A DNA stretch of 64,000 nt from Novosphingopyxis sp965218915 (lineage in GTDB: Bacteria > Pseudomonadota > Alphaproteobacteria > Sphingomonadales > Sphingomonadaceae): assembly GCF_965218915.1 (NCBI RefSeq), contig NZ_OZ244708.1:682001-746000 (forward strand). Direction: 5' to 3'. The notes beneath the pieces are model-generated. The model saw only the letters and a program-made list of their open reading frames with translations. It did not search any database and was not told the DNA's origin. Below are positions 27,856 to 36,630 of this stretch, piece by piece; position 1 is the stretch's first letter, and each line of letters opens with the position of its first letter. The position numbers and the translations under genes were made by a program.

Positions 27856-28021
27856 GGCCCCTCGGATGCTTCGCGGCGGCATCGTCGACCATTTCGCGCG
27901 TGATCCGATCATTTTCGGTTTTCGCATTCCCGTAGGCGAAGCTTCGGCGTTGCGCTTCCTTCTGCTCGTCAGTCGGTTTGATTTTGACGGCGCGGCGAAT
28001 CAGTTTGTCGGTATCGGTCAT
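27845..28021 (-). CDS. Small conserved-looking hypothetical protein, 58 residues
   Basis: Starts at the ATG at 28021 (CAGGAT upstream, 8 bases away) and reads MTDTDKLIRRAVKIKPTDEQKEAQ...HPRGHDD. It is charged and helical, without signal peptide or membrane segment. I do not recognise the family. It sits between cdd and dcd on the same strand, with the tiny frame above linking it to dcd, so it is probably part of that transcript. Confidence 0.55.
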   Translation of the reverse strand: MTDTDKLIRRAVKIKPTDEQKEAQRRSFAYGNAKTENDRITREMVDDAAAKHPRGHDD

Positions 28022-28070
28022 GTGATATCCTGAAAGTTCAGCGGTATATCGAGCCGCTGGGCTGGCCCCG

Positions 28071-28523
28071 TCAAGCAAGGTTCGCAGGACCGAACGCATG
28101 GGGCAAGAGGGTGTCGATATCAAACGTCTGGAACTGGTCTCCATGTGCCCCTGTGCAGACGATGCGGATGTCCGCGCCACCTACGTCGCGCGCCTCGCGG
28201 ATCAGCTGGCGGCAGCGGCCGCAGGGGGTGACGATCGCGCTCGGAAGGTCCGGCGAGGCGCCGATCGGTCCGCCGGCCACGGCGATGGCGCGGATGCGCT
28301 TGAACCCGCCATGGGTGTTCACCGTCGCCAAGGCCACCGCCTCGGCGCACAGCGACAGCCCGTAGCTGGCATTCTCGAAATTGCAGCCGCGCACGATCGT
28401 GCCGTTGTCGAGCTCGACCGCCGCGCCCACGGCGAAGCGGCTATAGGGAGCATAGGCGTTGCGCATCGCTTTGCGCGCCTCGACCACCAGCGCCAGATCG
28501 ATCCCGGAAAAATCGCCGCTCAT
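28071..28523 (-). CDS. cdd: Cytidine deaminase
   Basis: A 150-residue zinc enzyme that turns cytidine and deoxycytidine into the uridines. Motifs: AYAPYSRFAVGAA near the N-terminus, the zinc/catalytic CAE motif in LSLCAEAVALATVN and PCGRCRQLIREA, which supplies the other zinc Cys residues. Length and motifs fit the homotetrameric class. Its start overlaps the stop of the lysozyme-like gene (ATGA), so the two are co-transcribed. Confidence 0.94.
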   Translation of the reverse strand: MSGDFSGIDLALVVEARKAMRNAYAPYSRFAVGAAVELDNGTIVRGCNFENASYGLSLCAEAVALATVNTHGGFKRIRAIAVAGGPIGASPDLPSAIVTPCGRCRQLIREARDVGGADIRIVCTGAHGDQFQTFDIDTLLPHAFGPANLA

Positions 28524-29206
28524 GGTCGCACCACCACCCACAGCCCGGGGCCATCGAGCCCGCTCACCATCCTGTTGTCGTTCGCCGTCCACATGACGAA
28601 CGGTCTTGCCGCATAATCGGGTGGAAAGAAATCGCGATCCAGCCAGACGGTGCGATTCACCGCCGAACTGATGTCGTAAAGCGCCTCGAATTCCTTGCCC
28701 AGCTTGACGATCGCGGGCTTGCCGCTGTGGTTTTCGATCTGCGCGATTAGCGTGGCGAGTTCTGAGAGCACCACCGCGCGGCCTGGCCGGTCCTTGCAGC
28801 TGTCCAGGAAGCGCAGTTCGATGACCGGTGGCAGCATGTCCGGATCGCGCGGCACGTTGGTGATGAAATTGCCCGCCTGGTCGCCCGCCAGACGGCACAG
28901 ATCGAAGCGGTGGACCGCGCCCACACGCACCTCCGCCGCTGTCGCCGCGGCGAGCCGCCTCTGGAAATCGGGATCGCGCGCTTCGCTGCCCGTGGTCGCC
29001 AGCAAATAGGCGAAATCGACGCCGGTCGCCCGCATGGTCGGCCAGGTGGCGCGTTCTTCGTGCGAATCGAGATAGACGCCCTGCACCGGATATTGCGCGC
29101 GCGGCGGTGCCCAGCGCGCGGCGGCGAACCACGCCGCCAGCGCGCCCGCGCCAAAGACGAGCAGCAGGATGATAAAGCCGAGCAGCTTGCCGCGCCGTCG
29201 CGCCAC
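28520..29206 (-). CDS. Glycoside hydrolase family 25 (lysozyme-like) protein
   Basis: A 228-residue protein with an N-terminal membrane anchor or uncleaved signal (residues 8-31, FIILLLVFGAGALAAW) and a GH25 domain outside the cytoplasm. The family pattern begins VQGVYLDSHEERATW and continues VDFAYLLATTGSEARDPDF. The canonical first catalytic Asp-x-Ser (D-V-S) position reads YLDSHEE, so a divergent active site is possible. GH25 enzymes cut the glycan strand of peptidoglycan. Overlaps cdd by 4 bases, although the functions are unrelated. Confidence 0.75.
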   Translation of the reverse strand: MARRRGKLLGFIILLLVFGAGALAAWFAAARWAPPRAQYPVQGVYLDSHEERATWPTMRATGVDFAYLLATTGSEARDPDFQRRLAAATAAEVRVGAVHRFDLCRLAGDQAGNFITNVPRDPDMLPPVIELRFLDSCKDRPGRAVVLSELATLIAQIENHSGKPAIVKLGKEFEALYDISSAVNRTVWLDRDFFPPDYAARPFVMWTANDNRMVSGLDGPGLWVVVRP

Positions 29207-29261
29207 GTGAATTTCCCTTCGGTCCCAACCGGATTGCTGAAGGCCCGTTGGACCGATCGCA

Positions 29262-29744
29262 TCAGCCCCTGATATGCAGGACGCAGATCAATGTGAACAG
29301 GCGGCGTGCGGTGGCGAAATCGATTTCGACCTTGCCCTCCAGCCGCTCCTTGAGCAGTTCCGCCGCCTCGTTATGCACGCCGCGCCGCGCCATATCGATG
29401 GTCTCGATCTCCTGCGCGGTGGCCTTGCGGATCGCCTGATAATAGCTGTCGCAGATCGCGAAATAATCGCGGATCGGACGGCGGAACCGGCCCAGCGCCA
29501 GGATCAGCGTTTCCAGGGGTTCGCCGTCGTCCCGCCGGATATCGAGCACCAGCCGCCCCTCGTTGACCGACAATTTCAGCTGAAACGGCCCGGCATAATC
29601 GCCCGGATAGGTCCGGCAGGGGGCGAAATGATTCTCTTCGATCAGATCGAAGATCGCGATCCGCCGTTCCTGCTCGATATCGGCATTGCGCCACAGAATC
29701 GTCGCCTCGTCGAGCTCGACCTTGATGATGCGCGGGTCCGCCAT
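29262..29744 (-). CDS. UPF0262 family protein
   Basis: A 160-residue protein, MADPRIIKVELDEATILWRN..., highly similar in pattern to the alphaproteobacterial UPF0262 family (ERRIAIFDLIEENHFAP and GPFQLKLSVNEGRLVLDI). Function unknown; the family is restricted to alphaproteobacteria and often lies near hisD or genes for small tyrosine phosphatases. Upstream of it is a repeat element rather than another gene. Confidence 0.85.
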   Translation of the reverse strand: MADPRIIKVELDEATILWRNADIEQERRIAIFDLIEENHFAPCRTYPGDYAGPFQLKLSVNEGRLVLDIRRDDGEPLETLILALGRFRRPIRDYFAICDSYYQAIRKATAQEIETIDMARRGVHNEAAELLKERLEGKVEIDFATARRLFTLICVLHIRG

Positions 29745-29803
29745 GGCGGCCACCGTTAGGCGATGGGCGCGTCGGGACAAGCGGTAATCTTTTGAGACCG
29801 TCG

Positions 29804-29947
29804 TCATGGCGAGGAGCCCGAAGGGCGACGCGGCAATCCAAAGCCGCCCACAGCGCTGCACCAACCCTGGGTTGCCCTTCGACTGCCTGCTTGCAGCAGC
29901 CGTTCAGGACAGGCTTCGTTGCCTGCGGCGCCTCGCAATGACGACGT
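29804..29947. repeat. Intergenic repeat with inverted GTCGTCATNGCGAGG ends
   Basis: The element starts GTCGTCATGGCGAGGAGCCC and ends ...CGCCTCGCAATGACGAC, so about 18 bases at each end are inverted copies with one mismatch. An internal GAAGGGCGACGCGGCAATCC is the core typical of dispersed intergenic repeats in sphingomonads. It lies between the divergent UPF0262 and dnaB genes. Confidence 0.7.
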
Positions 29948-30025
29948 AAGTTTCCACAGGGCTGTGCCCGGATATCTTTTGATCCCTCCCTTGCCCCTGC
30001 CCGGCCACTGGTCGACAAGGGCCGG

Positions 30026-31555
30026 ATGGCGGAAGCGATCAGACTGGTGAGCGACGGTGCGCTGGACGGGGACGGCGGCGACGGCCCCACGCGCCTGCCG
30101 CACAATATCGAGGCGGAGGCCGCGCTGCTGGGCGCGCTGCTGCTCGACAACCGCGTCGCCGAGGACGTGCAGACCAAGCTGCAATCGCATCATTTTTTCG
30201 AGCCGCTGCACGGGCGCATCTACGAGCAGGTGCTGAAGCTGCTCGACCGCAATATGGTCGTCACCCCGGTCACGCTCAAACCGTTCTTCGAACAGGACGA
30301 GGCGCTCAAGGAAGTGGGCGGCACCGGCTATCTGGTGCGCCTGACCGAGAGCAATATCGGCCTCATCGGCGCGCGCAATTTCGCCGAGCAGATCTACGAT
30401 CTCGCGCTGCTGCGCGAACTGGTGTCGGTCGGCCGGCACCTGGTCGAGAACGCGCTCGACACCAGCGAGGCGATCGACCCCAAGCAGCAGATCGAGGACG
30501 CCGAGAGCGCGCTCTACCAGGTCGCCGAGGGCGACGGCGAGAGCGGGCGGGCGACCGACTTCCTGACCGCCTCGACCGAGGCGATCAGGCTGGTCGAGCG
30601 CGCGCTGCAGGCGGGCGGAAACCTGTCCGGCACCACCACCGGGCTCGACAGCGTCAACCGCAAGATCGGCGGTCTGCATGCGAGCGATCTCACCATCCTC
30701 GCCGGCCGGCCGGGCATGGGCAAGACCGCGCTCGCCACCAATTTCGCGTTCAACGCGGCGAGCCGCTACATGCGCGACATGGCCGACGGGATCGAGGAGG
30801 CGCAGAGCGTCGGCGCCAAGGTCGCCTTCTTCAGTCTGGAAATGTCGGCCGATCAGCTCGCGACGCGGATCCTGGCCGAGCAATCGGGCATCTCGTCCGA
30901 GCATCTGCGCATGGGCAGGATCAGCCGCGAGGAGTTTCGCGAGCTGTCGCGCGCCGCCCGAGAGTTGCAGGACCTGCCGCTCTATATCGACGATACGCCG
31001 GGCCTCACCATCGCCGGCCTGCGCGCCCGCGCGCGGCGGCTGCAGCGCCGCCACGGCATCGGGCTGATCATCGTCGACTATCTGCAGCTGCTGCAGGGAA
31101 CCGGCCGCGCGCAGGACAACCGAGTGAACGAAATCTCGGAAATCAGCCGCGGCCTCAAGATGCTGGCCAAGGAACTCAGCGTTCCGGTGCTGGCGCTATC
31201 GCAGCTCAGCCGCGCGGTCGAGCAGCGCGAGGACAAGCGCCCGCAGCTGTCGGACCTGCGCGAATCGGGTTCGATCGAGCAGGACGCGGACATCGTGATG
31301 TTCATTTTCCGCGCCGAATATTATCACGACGCGTTGCGCCCGGATGCGCCAAACCAGGACGGATCGAGCCCGCCCGATGTCGTCGAGAAATGGGCGCAAT
31401 GGGAGGAGCGGCACCAGCAGATCGTCAACCGCGCCACGCTGATCGTCGCCAAGCAGCGCCACGGCTCGACCGGCAACGTCCCGCTGCATTTCCAGAGCGA
31501 GATCACCAAGTTCAGCGATCTGGCCGGCGATTATTATGAAGACGATTACGACTGA
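30026..31555 (+). CDS. dnaB: Replicative DNA helicase DnaB
   Basis: A 509-residue hexameric helicase that unwinds DNA at the replication fork and recruits primase. The N-terminal domain begins PHNIEAEAALLGALLLDN. The RecA-like domain has Walker A GRPGMGKTAL near residue 227, FFSLEMSADQLATRI, the Walker B-like GLIIVDYLQLL and the conserved LSQLSRAVEQREDKRPQLSD with DLRESGSIEQDADIV. It has two small insertions compared with Escherichia coli (an extra loop in GTGRAQDNRVNE and NQDGSSPPDVVEKWAQWEE). No intein. Followed by an asparaginase gene after 21 bases. Confidence 0.97.
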   Translation: MAEAIRLVSDGALDGDGGDGPTRLPHNIEAEAALLGALLLDNRVAEDVQTKLQSHHFFEPLHGRIYEQVLKLLDRNMVVTPVTLKPFFEQDEALKEVGGTGYLVRLTESNIGLIGARNFAEQIYDLALLRELVSVGRHLVENALDTSEAIDPKQQIEDAESALYQVAEGDGESGRATDFLTASTEAIRLVERALQAGGNLSGTTTGLDSVNRKIGGLHASDLTILAGRPGMGKTALATNFAFNAASRYMRDMADGIEEAQSVGAKVAFFSLEMSADQLATRILAEQSGISSEHLRMGRISREEFRELSRAARELQDLPLYIDDTPGLTIAGLRARARRLQRRHGIGLIIVDYLQLLQGTGRAQDNRVNEISEISRGLKMLAKELSVPVLALSQLSRAVEQREDKRPQLSDLRESGSIEQDADIVMFIFRAEYYHDALRPDAPNQDGSSPPDVVEKWAQWEERHQQIVNRATLIVAKQRHGSTGNVPLHFQSEITKFSDLAGDYYEDDYD

Positions 31556-31576
31556 TCGGTCGATCCAAAGCCCGCC

Positions 31577-32779
31577 ATGAAGATCTGCGTCATCAACACC
31601 GGCGGCACGGTCGGCTGCGTCGGCGATCCGCTGGCGCCGATGAGCGCTGCGGATTTCGCCGCCAATTCTCGCCGCCTGCTCGATCCCATATTGCTCGCGA
31701 TGTTCCCCGAGCTGGAACCGAGCTGGGAGACCGGGCTCGCCTTTCCCGAGTCGGCGACGGGCACGCTCGACAGCACCAATCTCCAGCCGCGCGACTGGTG
31801 CCTGATCGCGCGCTATATCCTGGACAATTACGAGCGCTTCGACGGGTTCGTGCTGCTTCACGGCACCGATTCGATGGACTTCACCGCATCGGCCTTGCCC
31901 TTCCTGCTGAACGCGTTCGACGCTCAAGGGACGCCCAAGGCCGCACTGTCCAAGCCGGTGATCGTCACCGGCAGTCAGGTGCCGATGTACCGGCGCGGGA
32001 GCCCGGACACGCTGCGCTTCAACACCGACGCCTTCCAGAATCTGTGCGGCGCGGTCGCCTGCGCGCGGCAGGCTGTGCCGGAGGTGTGCGTCTATTTCGA
32101 CGCGCGGCTGTTTCGCGGCAACCGCGCGCTGAAGGTCAATGCCAGCGATTTCTGCGCGTTCGATTCGCCCAATTTCGAACCGCTCGGCACTTATGGCATC
32201 GCGCTCGATCTGGACCGCGATCTCATACTGCCGGGGCCGGTTAGCAATGCGGTCAGCCTTGCCGAACCGGCCGTGCGCGCTGCCGCGAAGGCTCGTCTCG
32301 ACGCGATCGCCGGAGCGATCGACGACTGGCCGGTGATGCCGTTCAGCGCGTTCCCCGCCGCCTATGACGTGGGCGGCGGCGCGCGGATCGCGCGGCTGAT
32401 CGACGCCTGCGTCGGCACCGGGATCAGGGGCCTCGTCCTGCGATCCTATGGCGAGGGCAATTTCCCCTCGGGCAATCCGGACCGGCCGGCGGACGGCGCG
32501 ATCTACCGCGCGCTCGAAGCGGCCCGCCGGGGCGGGGTGACGATCGTCGACAGCACGCAGGTGATCGCCGGGCGCGTGGGCAGCAGCGCCTATGCCGCGG
32601 GGGCCTGGCTGCCGAAAATCGGCGCGATCTGCGCCGCCGACATGACGCCGGTGGCCGCGCTCGCCAAGCTCATGATCCTGCTCGCCGCGGCCGATCACGA
32701 GGGTTGGACGCGCGCGGATGTCGAGCGCCTGTTCCAGCGCGATCTCTGCGGCGAGGTGACCGTCGCTCCCTTGCGCTGA
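31577..32779 (+). CDS. L-asparaginase family protein
   Basis: A 400-residue protein with both asparaginase signatures: NTGGTVGC at the N-terminus (normally TGGTI) and LLHGTDSMDFTASALPFLL. These hold the two active-site Thr residues, and VIVTGSQVPM follows as expected. It hydrolyses asparagine to aspartate and ammonia, or acts on a related amide. No signal peptide, so cytoplasmic (type I-like); somewhat longer than the usual 330-350 residues. Probably co-transcribed with dnaB. Confidence 0.88.
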   Translation: MKICVINTGGTVGCVGDPLAPMSAADFAANSRRLLDPILLAMFPELEPSWETGLAFPESATGTLDSTNLQPRDWCLIARYILDNYERFDGFVLLHGTDSMDFTASALPFLLNAFDAQGTPKAALSKPVIVTGSQVPMYRRGSPDTLRFNTDAFQNLCGAVACARQAVPEVCVYFDARLFRGNRALKVNASDFCAFDSPNFEPLGTYGIALDLDRDLILPGPVSNAVSLAEPAVRAAAKARLDAIAGAIDDWPVMPFSAFPAAYDVGGGARIARLIDACVGTGIRGLVLRSYGEGNFPSGNPDRPADGAIYRALEAARRGGVTIVDSTQVIAGRVGSSAYAAGAWLPKIGAICAADMTPVAALAKLMILLAAADHEGWTRADVERLFQRDLCGEVTVAPLR

Positions 32780-32878
32780 GGGCCTGTCAAATCGCCGCTT
32801 GTCTTCGCCGCCCTGCCGCGACACTATCGCATCACGGCGCCCGCTCCGGACGCCGCGCTTCTGGGGGGAGGCTCGCAC

Positions 32879-33544
32879 ATCGTCGCCACCGTCGCCACGA
32901 CCGCCTATCTCGGGCTCGAGGCCCGTTCGGTCGAGGTCCAGTGCCAGATCGCGCCGGGCCTGCCGCGCTTCACCGTGGTCGGCCTGCCCGACAAGGCCGT
33001 CGCCGAGAGCCGCGAGCGGGTGCATAGCGCGCTGACCGCGATCGGGCTGTCGCTGCCGCCCAAGCGCATCACCGTCAACCTCTCGCCCGCCGACCTGCCC
33101 AAGGAGGGCTCGCATTACGATCTGCCGATCGCGCTCGCCCTGCTCGGCGCGATGGGCGTGGCCGATGCCGAGACGCTGAGCGAGTATGTCGTGGTCGGCG
33201 AGCTCGGCCTCGACGGCCGCGTCGCGCCGTCGCCCGGCGTGCTGCTCGCCGCGCTCCACGCCTCGGAGACCGACCGCGGGCTGATCTGCCCGGCCTCGCA
33301 GGGGGCGGAAGCGGCGTGGGCGGGGGAGCTGAACCTGCTCGCCGCGCCCGATCTGCTGGCGCTGCTCAACCATCTGAACGGCACGTCCGTGCTGACCCCG
33401 CCGAGGCCCGGCGAAGCGACGCCGCGCCGCGCCGGGCCGGACCTCAAACAGGTCAAGGGCCAGGAAACCGCCAAACGCGCGCTGGAGATTGCCGCGGCGG
33501 GTGGGCACAACCTGCTCATTTTTGATCTATCTACACTTCAATGA
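32879..33544 (+). pseudogene. comM: yifB/comM (Mg-chelatase-like AAA ATPase), truncated at the island junction
   Basis: The first 210 residues of YifB/ComM are intact (EARSVEVQCQIAPGLPRFTVVG, the S5-like domain; NLSPADLPKEGSHYDLPIA; LKQVKGQETAKRALEIAAAG). The reading then stops within 9 codons of GGHNLL, precisely where the Walker A motif should begin. The following 300 residues, including the whole ATPase, are absent. ComM is a branch-migration helicase used in natural transformation. The best-placed start codon is an odd ATC at 32879, preceded by GGGGGGAGG at the right spacing; no ATG, GTG or TTG is in frame nearby. Codon content changes abruptly at about 33,513. Confidence 0.85.
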
Positions 33545-33912
33545 TTAATCGCTATGGATGGAGTGCTCGCTCAACGCAGGGCCGGTCAAAGCTGAGCCGA
33601 AAGCGGATTTGCCGCTTTTGCAGCCGGCATATTCATCCCAGGTATAAGACCGTTTGCGAAGGAAGTTGCCATCGCGCCGACTTGTTCGAAATAACGGCTG
33701 AGCTGCCATGCAACCCCGACCTAAGAGCCGAAAAATTCTGCGCCTTTCATCCTGAACGCTGCGCCGCTTTGGCCAACGGTTGCTAGTAAGTCGCATTGTA
33801 TTGCCGGAACGGGGCAGGGCCGGACCTTCGGGCGAACCAGCGGGAATTCATGGGCGTTTCAAATCATGATATTTTGACATAATCTCCAACGAATTAGAAC
33901 TAGGAGGCTCGT
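33545..33912. other. Island left-end region without a supported gene
   Basis: About 370 bases with short frames on both strands but no recognisable protein. The last bases form the promoter and ribosome site (AGGAGG at 33902-33907) of the following small gene. No clear terminal inverted repeat or att core could be recognised by eye. Confidence 0.4.
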
Positions 33913-34287
33913 GTGATATCGATATTACTCTTGGCGGCAGCAGCATCATGCACAACGGTGCCTGGCTCTAGCAGCGAGCCAGGTCATTTAAGTGTGGCGA
34001 AGAAGTTCATAAGTGCCTTGAATCAAGGCGATGACATGGTCGCCGCACCACTGCTAGATCCGCAAGCAATCATTCGAGATATGACTGAGGAAAAGGAGGT
34101 CGGTGCGGATGAATTCCTTCGGTTAGTTAACGAAAATCCTAGCGCTGATTATCGGACCGTTGTTGGCCAATTAAGTGATGGCAGCAATGTAGTTGTTTTG
34201 AAGGTAAGTATCCAAGGGGATCCCATCTCTGAAATCTGGGTGTTCGGGGTAGGCAGCGGGTGCATCACTGATATTTGGAAGCACTAA
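33913..34287 (+). CDS. Small exported lipoprotein-like protein with NTF2/SnoaL-like features
   Basis: A 124-residue protein starting at a GTG with AGGAGG 5-6 bases upstream. The N-terminus MISILLLAAAASC is short and hydrophobic and ends in a plausible lipobox (AASC), although it lacks the usual Lys/Arg. The rest (VAKKFISALNQGDDMVAAPLL..., GVGSGCITDIWKH) has the pattern of an NTF2-like cone fold: a helix with hydrophobic pocket start, then strands. Codon use is poorer in G+C than the chromosome. Function unknown; no clear tie to the neighbouring phosphorothioation genes. Confidence 0.5.
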   Translation: MISILLLAAAASCTTVPGSSSEPGHLSVAKKFISALNQGDDMVAAPLLDPQAIIRDMTEEKEVGADEFLRLVNENPSADYRTVVGQLSDGSNVVVLKVSIQGDPISEIWVFGVGSGCITDIWKH

Positions 34288-34449
34288 TAAACGAAAAAGC
34301 AAAGCAAGAGAGCTTTGTAGAGGGAAATAGGAAGAAGATGAAGCGAAGGAAGCTACTTGGCTTCATCGGTGCGAGCGGTGGCCTTGCCCGGCTTCGCAAG
34401 AGCGAATATCTCCAGAACGAGTGAAAAATAGCTGACCCGAATGCGCCCA

Positions 34450-35595
34450 TTATTCGCATATCGCATTCAAAGCATATTTTAATATCTTTACGGCGTCATC
34501 AGACTGCCCGTTGTCGGAGAAACGTCCGAAGCTGAAGCGCGCGCATTCCGAAGCGGATCGTCGGTCATGCCCCATGGCGGACAGGACGTGCGATGGCTCG
34601 AGACTTCCCGACGAACATGCCGATTGGGTGGAAGCGGCGATGAAGGGTTGCGACCTCGCGAGCAACTCTGCTGCATCGCAACCGGGAAAGCGAATCAATG
34701 CATTGCCGGAGTGGCATTCGCCTTTGCCGCCGATCCTAGAAGCGCCGGTTTCCGCTAGTAGTCTCGCGACGAAATGATCTCTGGTCGCCGCCACATCGCG
34801 CCGTTCGTTCTGACCGCTTTCGACGAGGATGGCACAGGCCTCGCCGAAACCCACGATGAGTTCCGTAGGCAATGTCCCGCCGCGCAGACCGCCCTGTTGT
34901 CCGGCACCCCTGATCAAGGGCGTCAATGCACCTGCCATTCCGGGACTGATCAGCAACGCCCCGACGCCCTTAGGCCCATAAATTTTGTGGGCTGATATCG
35001 TCGCGAGACTGATGCCGACGCCGATCATGTCGACGTCAATCGCCAAGGGTGCTTGGGACAGATCGACATGCAATGCGACCCCGTTCGCGGAACAAGCCCT
35101 CGAGATTGCCGTCAGATCGCTCACGGCGCCGTTCTCGTTGTTGACTCCGATCACCGAAACCAATGTGGTCGATGTATCTATCATGCCCGCCAAGGAATCA
35201 GGGTCGGGAGCGCCATAAGTATTGAGCGGGACAATGCGTGTCTCGACCCCGCCGCTCGAAACTTCGTTCAAGGTCGATAGGTGATCGCCTGCGCCAACTA
35301 TTATGTTTGGACGAGGCGGGAGGGCGCCGCCTGTCATTAAGGAACGCAGCGCGATCGCGTTTGCTTCGCTAGCTCCAGATGTGAAGAGCACGTCCTCACC
35401 GTCGAGACCGAAAAGGCCTCCGATCTGCATGGATGCCCGAGATATGGCCGCGCTTGCACGCCACCCTAGTGCATGATCTGCCGCGTGCGGATTGGCGAAC
35501 AAGGTCGCGGCGGCCTCCGCCATAGCGGCCCAAACTCGCGGATCGGGCGGAGTTGAAGCTTGATAATCGAGATAGATTGTGTCTCCAACGCGCAT
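34450..35595 (-). CDS. sspA: Cysteine desulfurase of a DNA phosphorothioation system (SspA/DndA-like)
   Basis: A 381-residue PLP enzyme of the IscS/NifS fold. The PLP-binding Lys is K204 (SAHKIYGPKG), the His stacking on the cofactor is in GAGDHLSTLNE and the sulfur-carrying Cys is C327 (ASTQSACSSGS). It frees sulfur from cysteine as a persulfide, which in Ssp and Dnd systems is passed to the PAPS-reductase-like partner for insertion into the DNA backbone. It is divergent from a DUF4007-P-loop-PAPS reductase operon, the layout of sspA beside sspBCD. Two in-frame ATGs (35595, 35613) have identical ribosome sites because of an 18-base duplication, so the start is ambiguous by 6 codons. A housekeeping IscS role is unlikely: no other Isc/Suf genes are near. 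Confidence 0.82.
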   Translation of the reverse strand: MRVGDTIYLDYQASTPPDPRVWAAMAEAAATLFANPHAADHALGWRASAAISRASMQIGGLFGLDGEDVLFTSGASEANAIALRSLMTGGALPPRPNIIVGAGDHLSTLNEVSSGGVETRIVPLNTYGAPDPDSLAGMIDTSTTLVSVIGVNNENGAVSDLTAISRACSANGVALHVDLSQAPLAIDVDMIGVGISLATISAHKIYGPKGVGALLISPGMAGALTPLIRGAGQQGGLRGGTLPTELIVGFGEACAILVESGQNERRDVAATRDHFVARLLAETGASRIGGKGECHSGNALIRFPGCDAAELLARSQPFIAASTQSACSSGSLEPSHVLSAMGHDRRSASECARFSFGRFSDNGQSDDAVKILKYALNAICE

Positions 35596-35628
35596 AGAAC
35601 CTCTCTGCTGCATATAACCTCTCTGCTG
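35593..35628 (-). repeat. 18-base tandem duplication of ribosome site plus start codon of sspA
   Basis: On the minus strand CAGCAGAGAGGTTATATG is followed directly by CAGCAGAGAGGTTCTATG. Each copy holds the same AGAGAGG site and an ATG in the same frame, giving MQQRGS-M as an optional N-terminal extension. Confidence 0.85.
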
Positions 35629-35685
35629 GACGCAACGTCCAGCACTCGCTATAGCGCTTATGAGACTGGATGACATCCCCAGGAG

Positions 35686-36630
35686 ATGAGTTTGACGGCA
35701 GCTGTATTAAGGGATGGTAGATACCGTCCGTGTTTTTCCGGGCACGAGACGTTCCCCCTAAGATATGGTTGGCTGCAGAAGGCATTCCATGCTGTGCGCC
35801 GTTCCACGGATTCGAGGGCGGCCGTTCATGTGTTCCGTGATCCGGTCTCGATCGCTAATTTCGGCGTTGGCCGAAACATGATCGGATCGATGCGGTATTG
35901 GGCGACCGCGACGGGAATTCTCGATGACACGGAAGACGGTTTGGCTGTCTCTTGGTTTGGCGAGATGCTATTCGGCGATGAAGGCATCGATCTCCATTTG
36001 GAAGAGGACTTCTCCTTATGGCTTATCCATTGGCATTTGGCGTCGCGGCCTCGGCTCACGTCGTTCTATTGGCTGTTCAATCATTATAGGGGCGGCAGCT
36101 TCCTCAGGAAGGACATCGTTCTTAATCTCACGAGGCTTGCGGATGACTGCGGGTGGGCCCGGGTTGCGGAATCGACCGTCGATCGAGACGTTCAATGTCT
36201 GGTGAGGAGTTTTATTGGCGGTCGTGGCGCGAATTCCAATGGCGACTCGATTTTAGCGGAACTTGGTCTGATTCTTCCTATCGACAAGGCCCGCTCCAAG
36301 CTCGCGACTGGCAGGAAGCCCACCTTGCCTGATGCCGTTTTCGCGTGGTGCCTTGAGGAGTTTTGGAACGGCTTTTCGGATACGCAATCCACCATGTCAT
36401 TCGAGAGCCTCGCCTATGGCGAAGGCTCGCCGGGAAGGGTCTTTTTGCTCGATGAGCACGATCTCGTTGATCGGCTCGAGCGCCTGGAGAATGTGACGGG
36501 CGGCGATCTGAATTGGTCGGAGACCGTCGGGTTGAGGCAGGTGATCAGACGCGGTCGCAGGTCTGATGAGCGCCGGTGGGAGGAATTGCGTGAAACGTTA
36601 AAGACCCACGCCTTGCGTGCCGCAGTATGA
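35686..36630 (+). CDS. sspB: DUF4007 protein, SspB-like DNA phosphorothioation component
   Basis: A 312-314-residue protein with the DUF4007 signature: CFSGHETFPLRYGWLQKAF at the N-terminus, then FGVGRNMIGSMRYWATATG and EEDFSLWLIHWHLASRP, and SFYWLFNHY. In SspABCD systems the DUF4007 protein SspB nicks DNA to start single-strand phosphorothioate insertion. AGGAG touches the ATG at 35686 directly, whereas it stands 6 bases before an in-frame TTG at 35692, so the TTG may be the true start. It overlaps sspC by 4 bases (ATGA). The 72-90 bases between it and sspA must hold both divergent promoters. Confidence 0.85.
   Translation: MSLTAAVLRDGRYRPCFSGHETFPLRYGWLQKAFHAVRRSTDSRAAVHVFRDPVSIANFGVGRNMIGSMRYWATATGILDDTEDGLAVSWFGEMLFGDEGIDLHLEEDFSLWLIHWHLASRPRLTSFYWLFNHYRGGSFLRKDIVLNLTRLADDCGWARVAESTVDRDVQCLVRSFIGGRGANSNGDSILAELGLILPIDKARSKLATGRKPTLPDAVFAWCLEEFWNGFSDTQSTMSFESLAYGEGSPGRVFLLDEHDLVDRLERLENVTGGDLNWSETVGLRQVIRRGRRSDERRWEELRETLKTHALRAAV

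Noticed and set aside
31196..33508. A 770-codon open frame antisense to dnaB, asparaginase and yifB
   Set aside because: Spans three recognised genes on the other strand; composition is typical of an antisense artefact.
33500..33600. A tRNA gene or AbaR-type transposon end at the island junction
   Set aside because: No tRNA-like fold or CCA end, and the bases after the break do not resemble the terminal repeats of the comM-inserted Acinetobacter islands.
34338..34424. A 28-codon frame after AGGAAG between the lipoprotein-like gene and sspA
   Set aside because: Ribosome site is reasonable, but the peptide (MKRRKLLGFIGASGGLARLR...) is very short and unsupported; it may resemble a decayed signal sequence.
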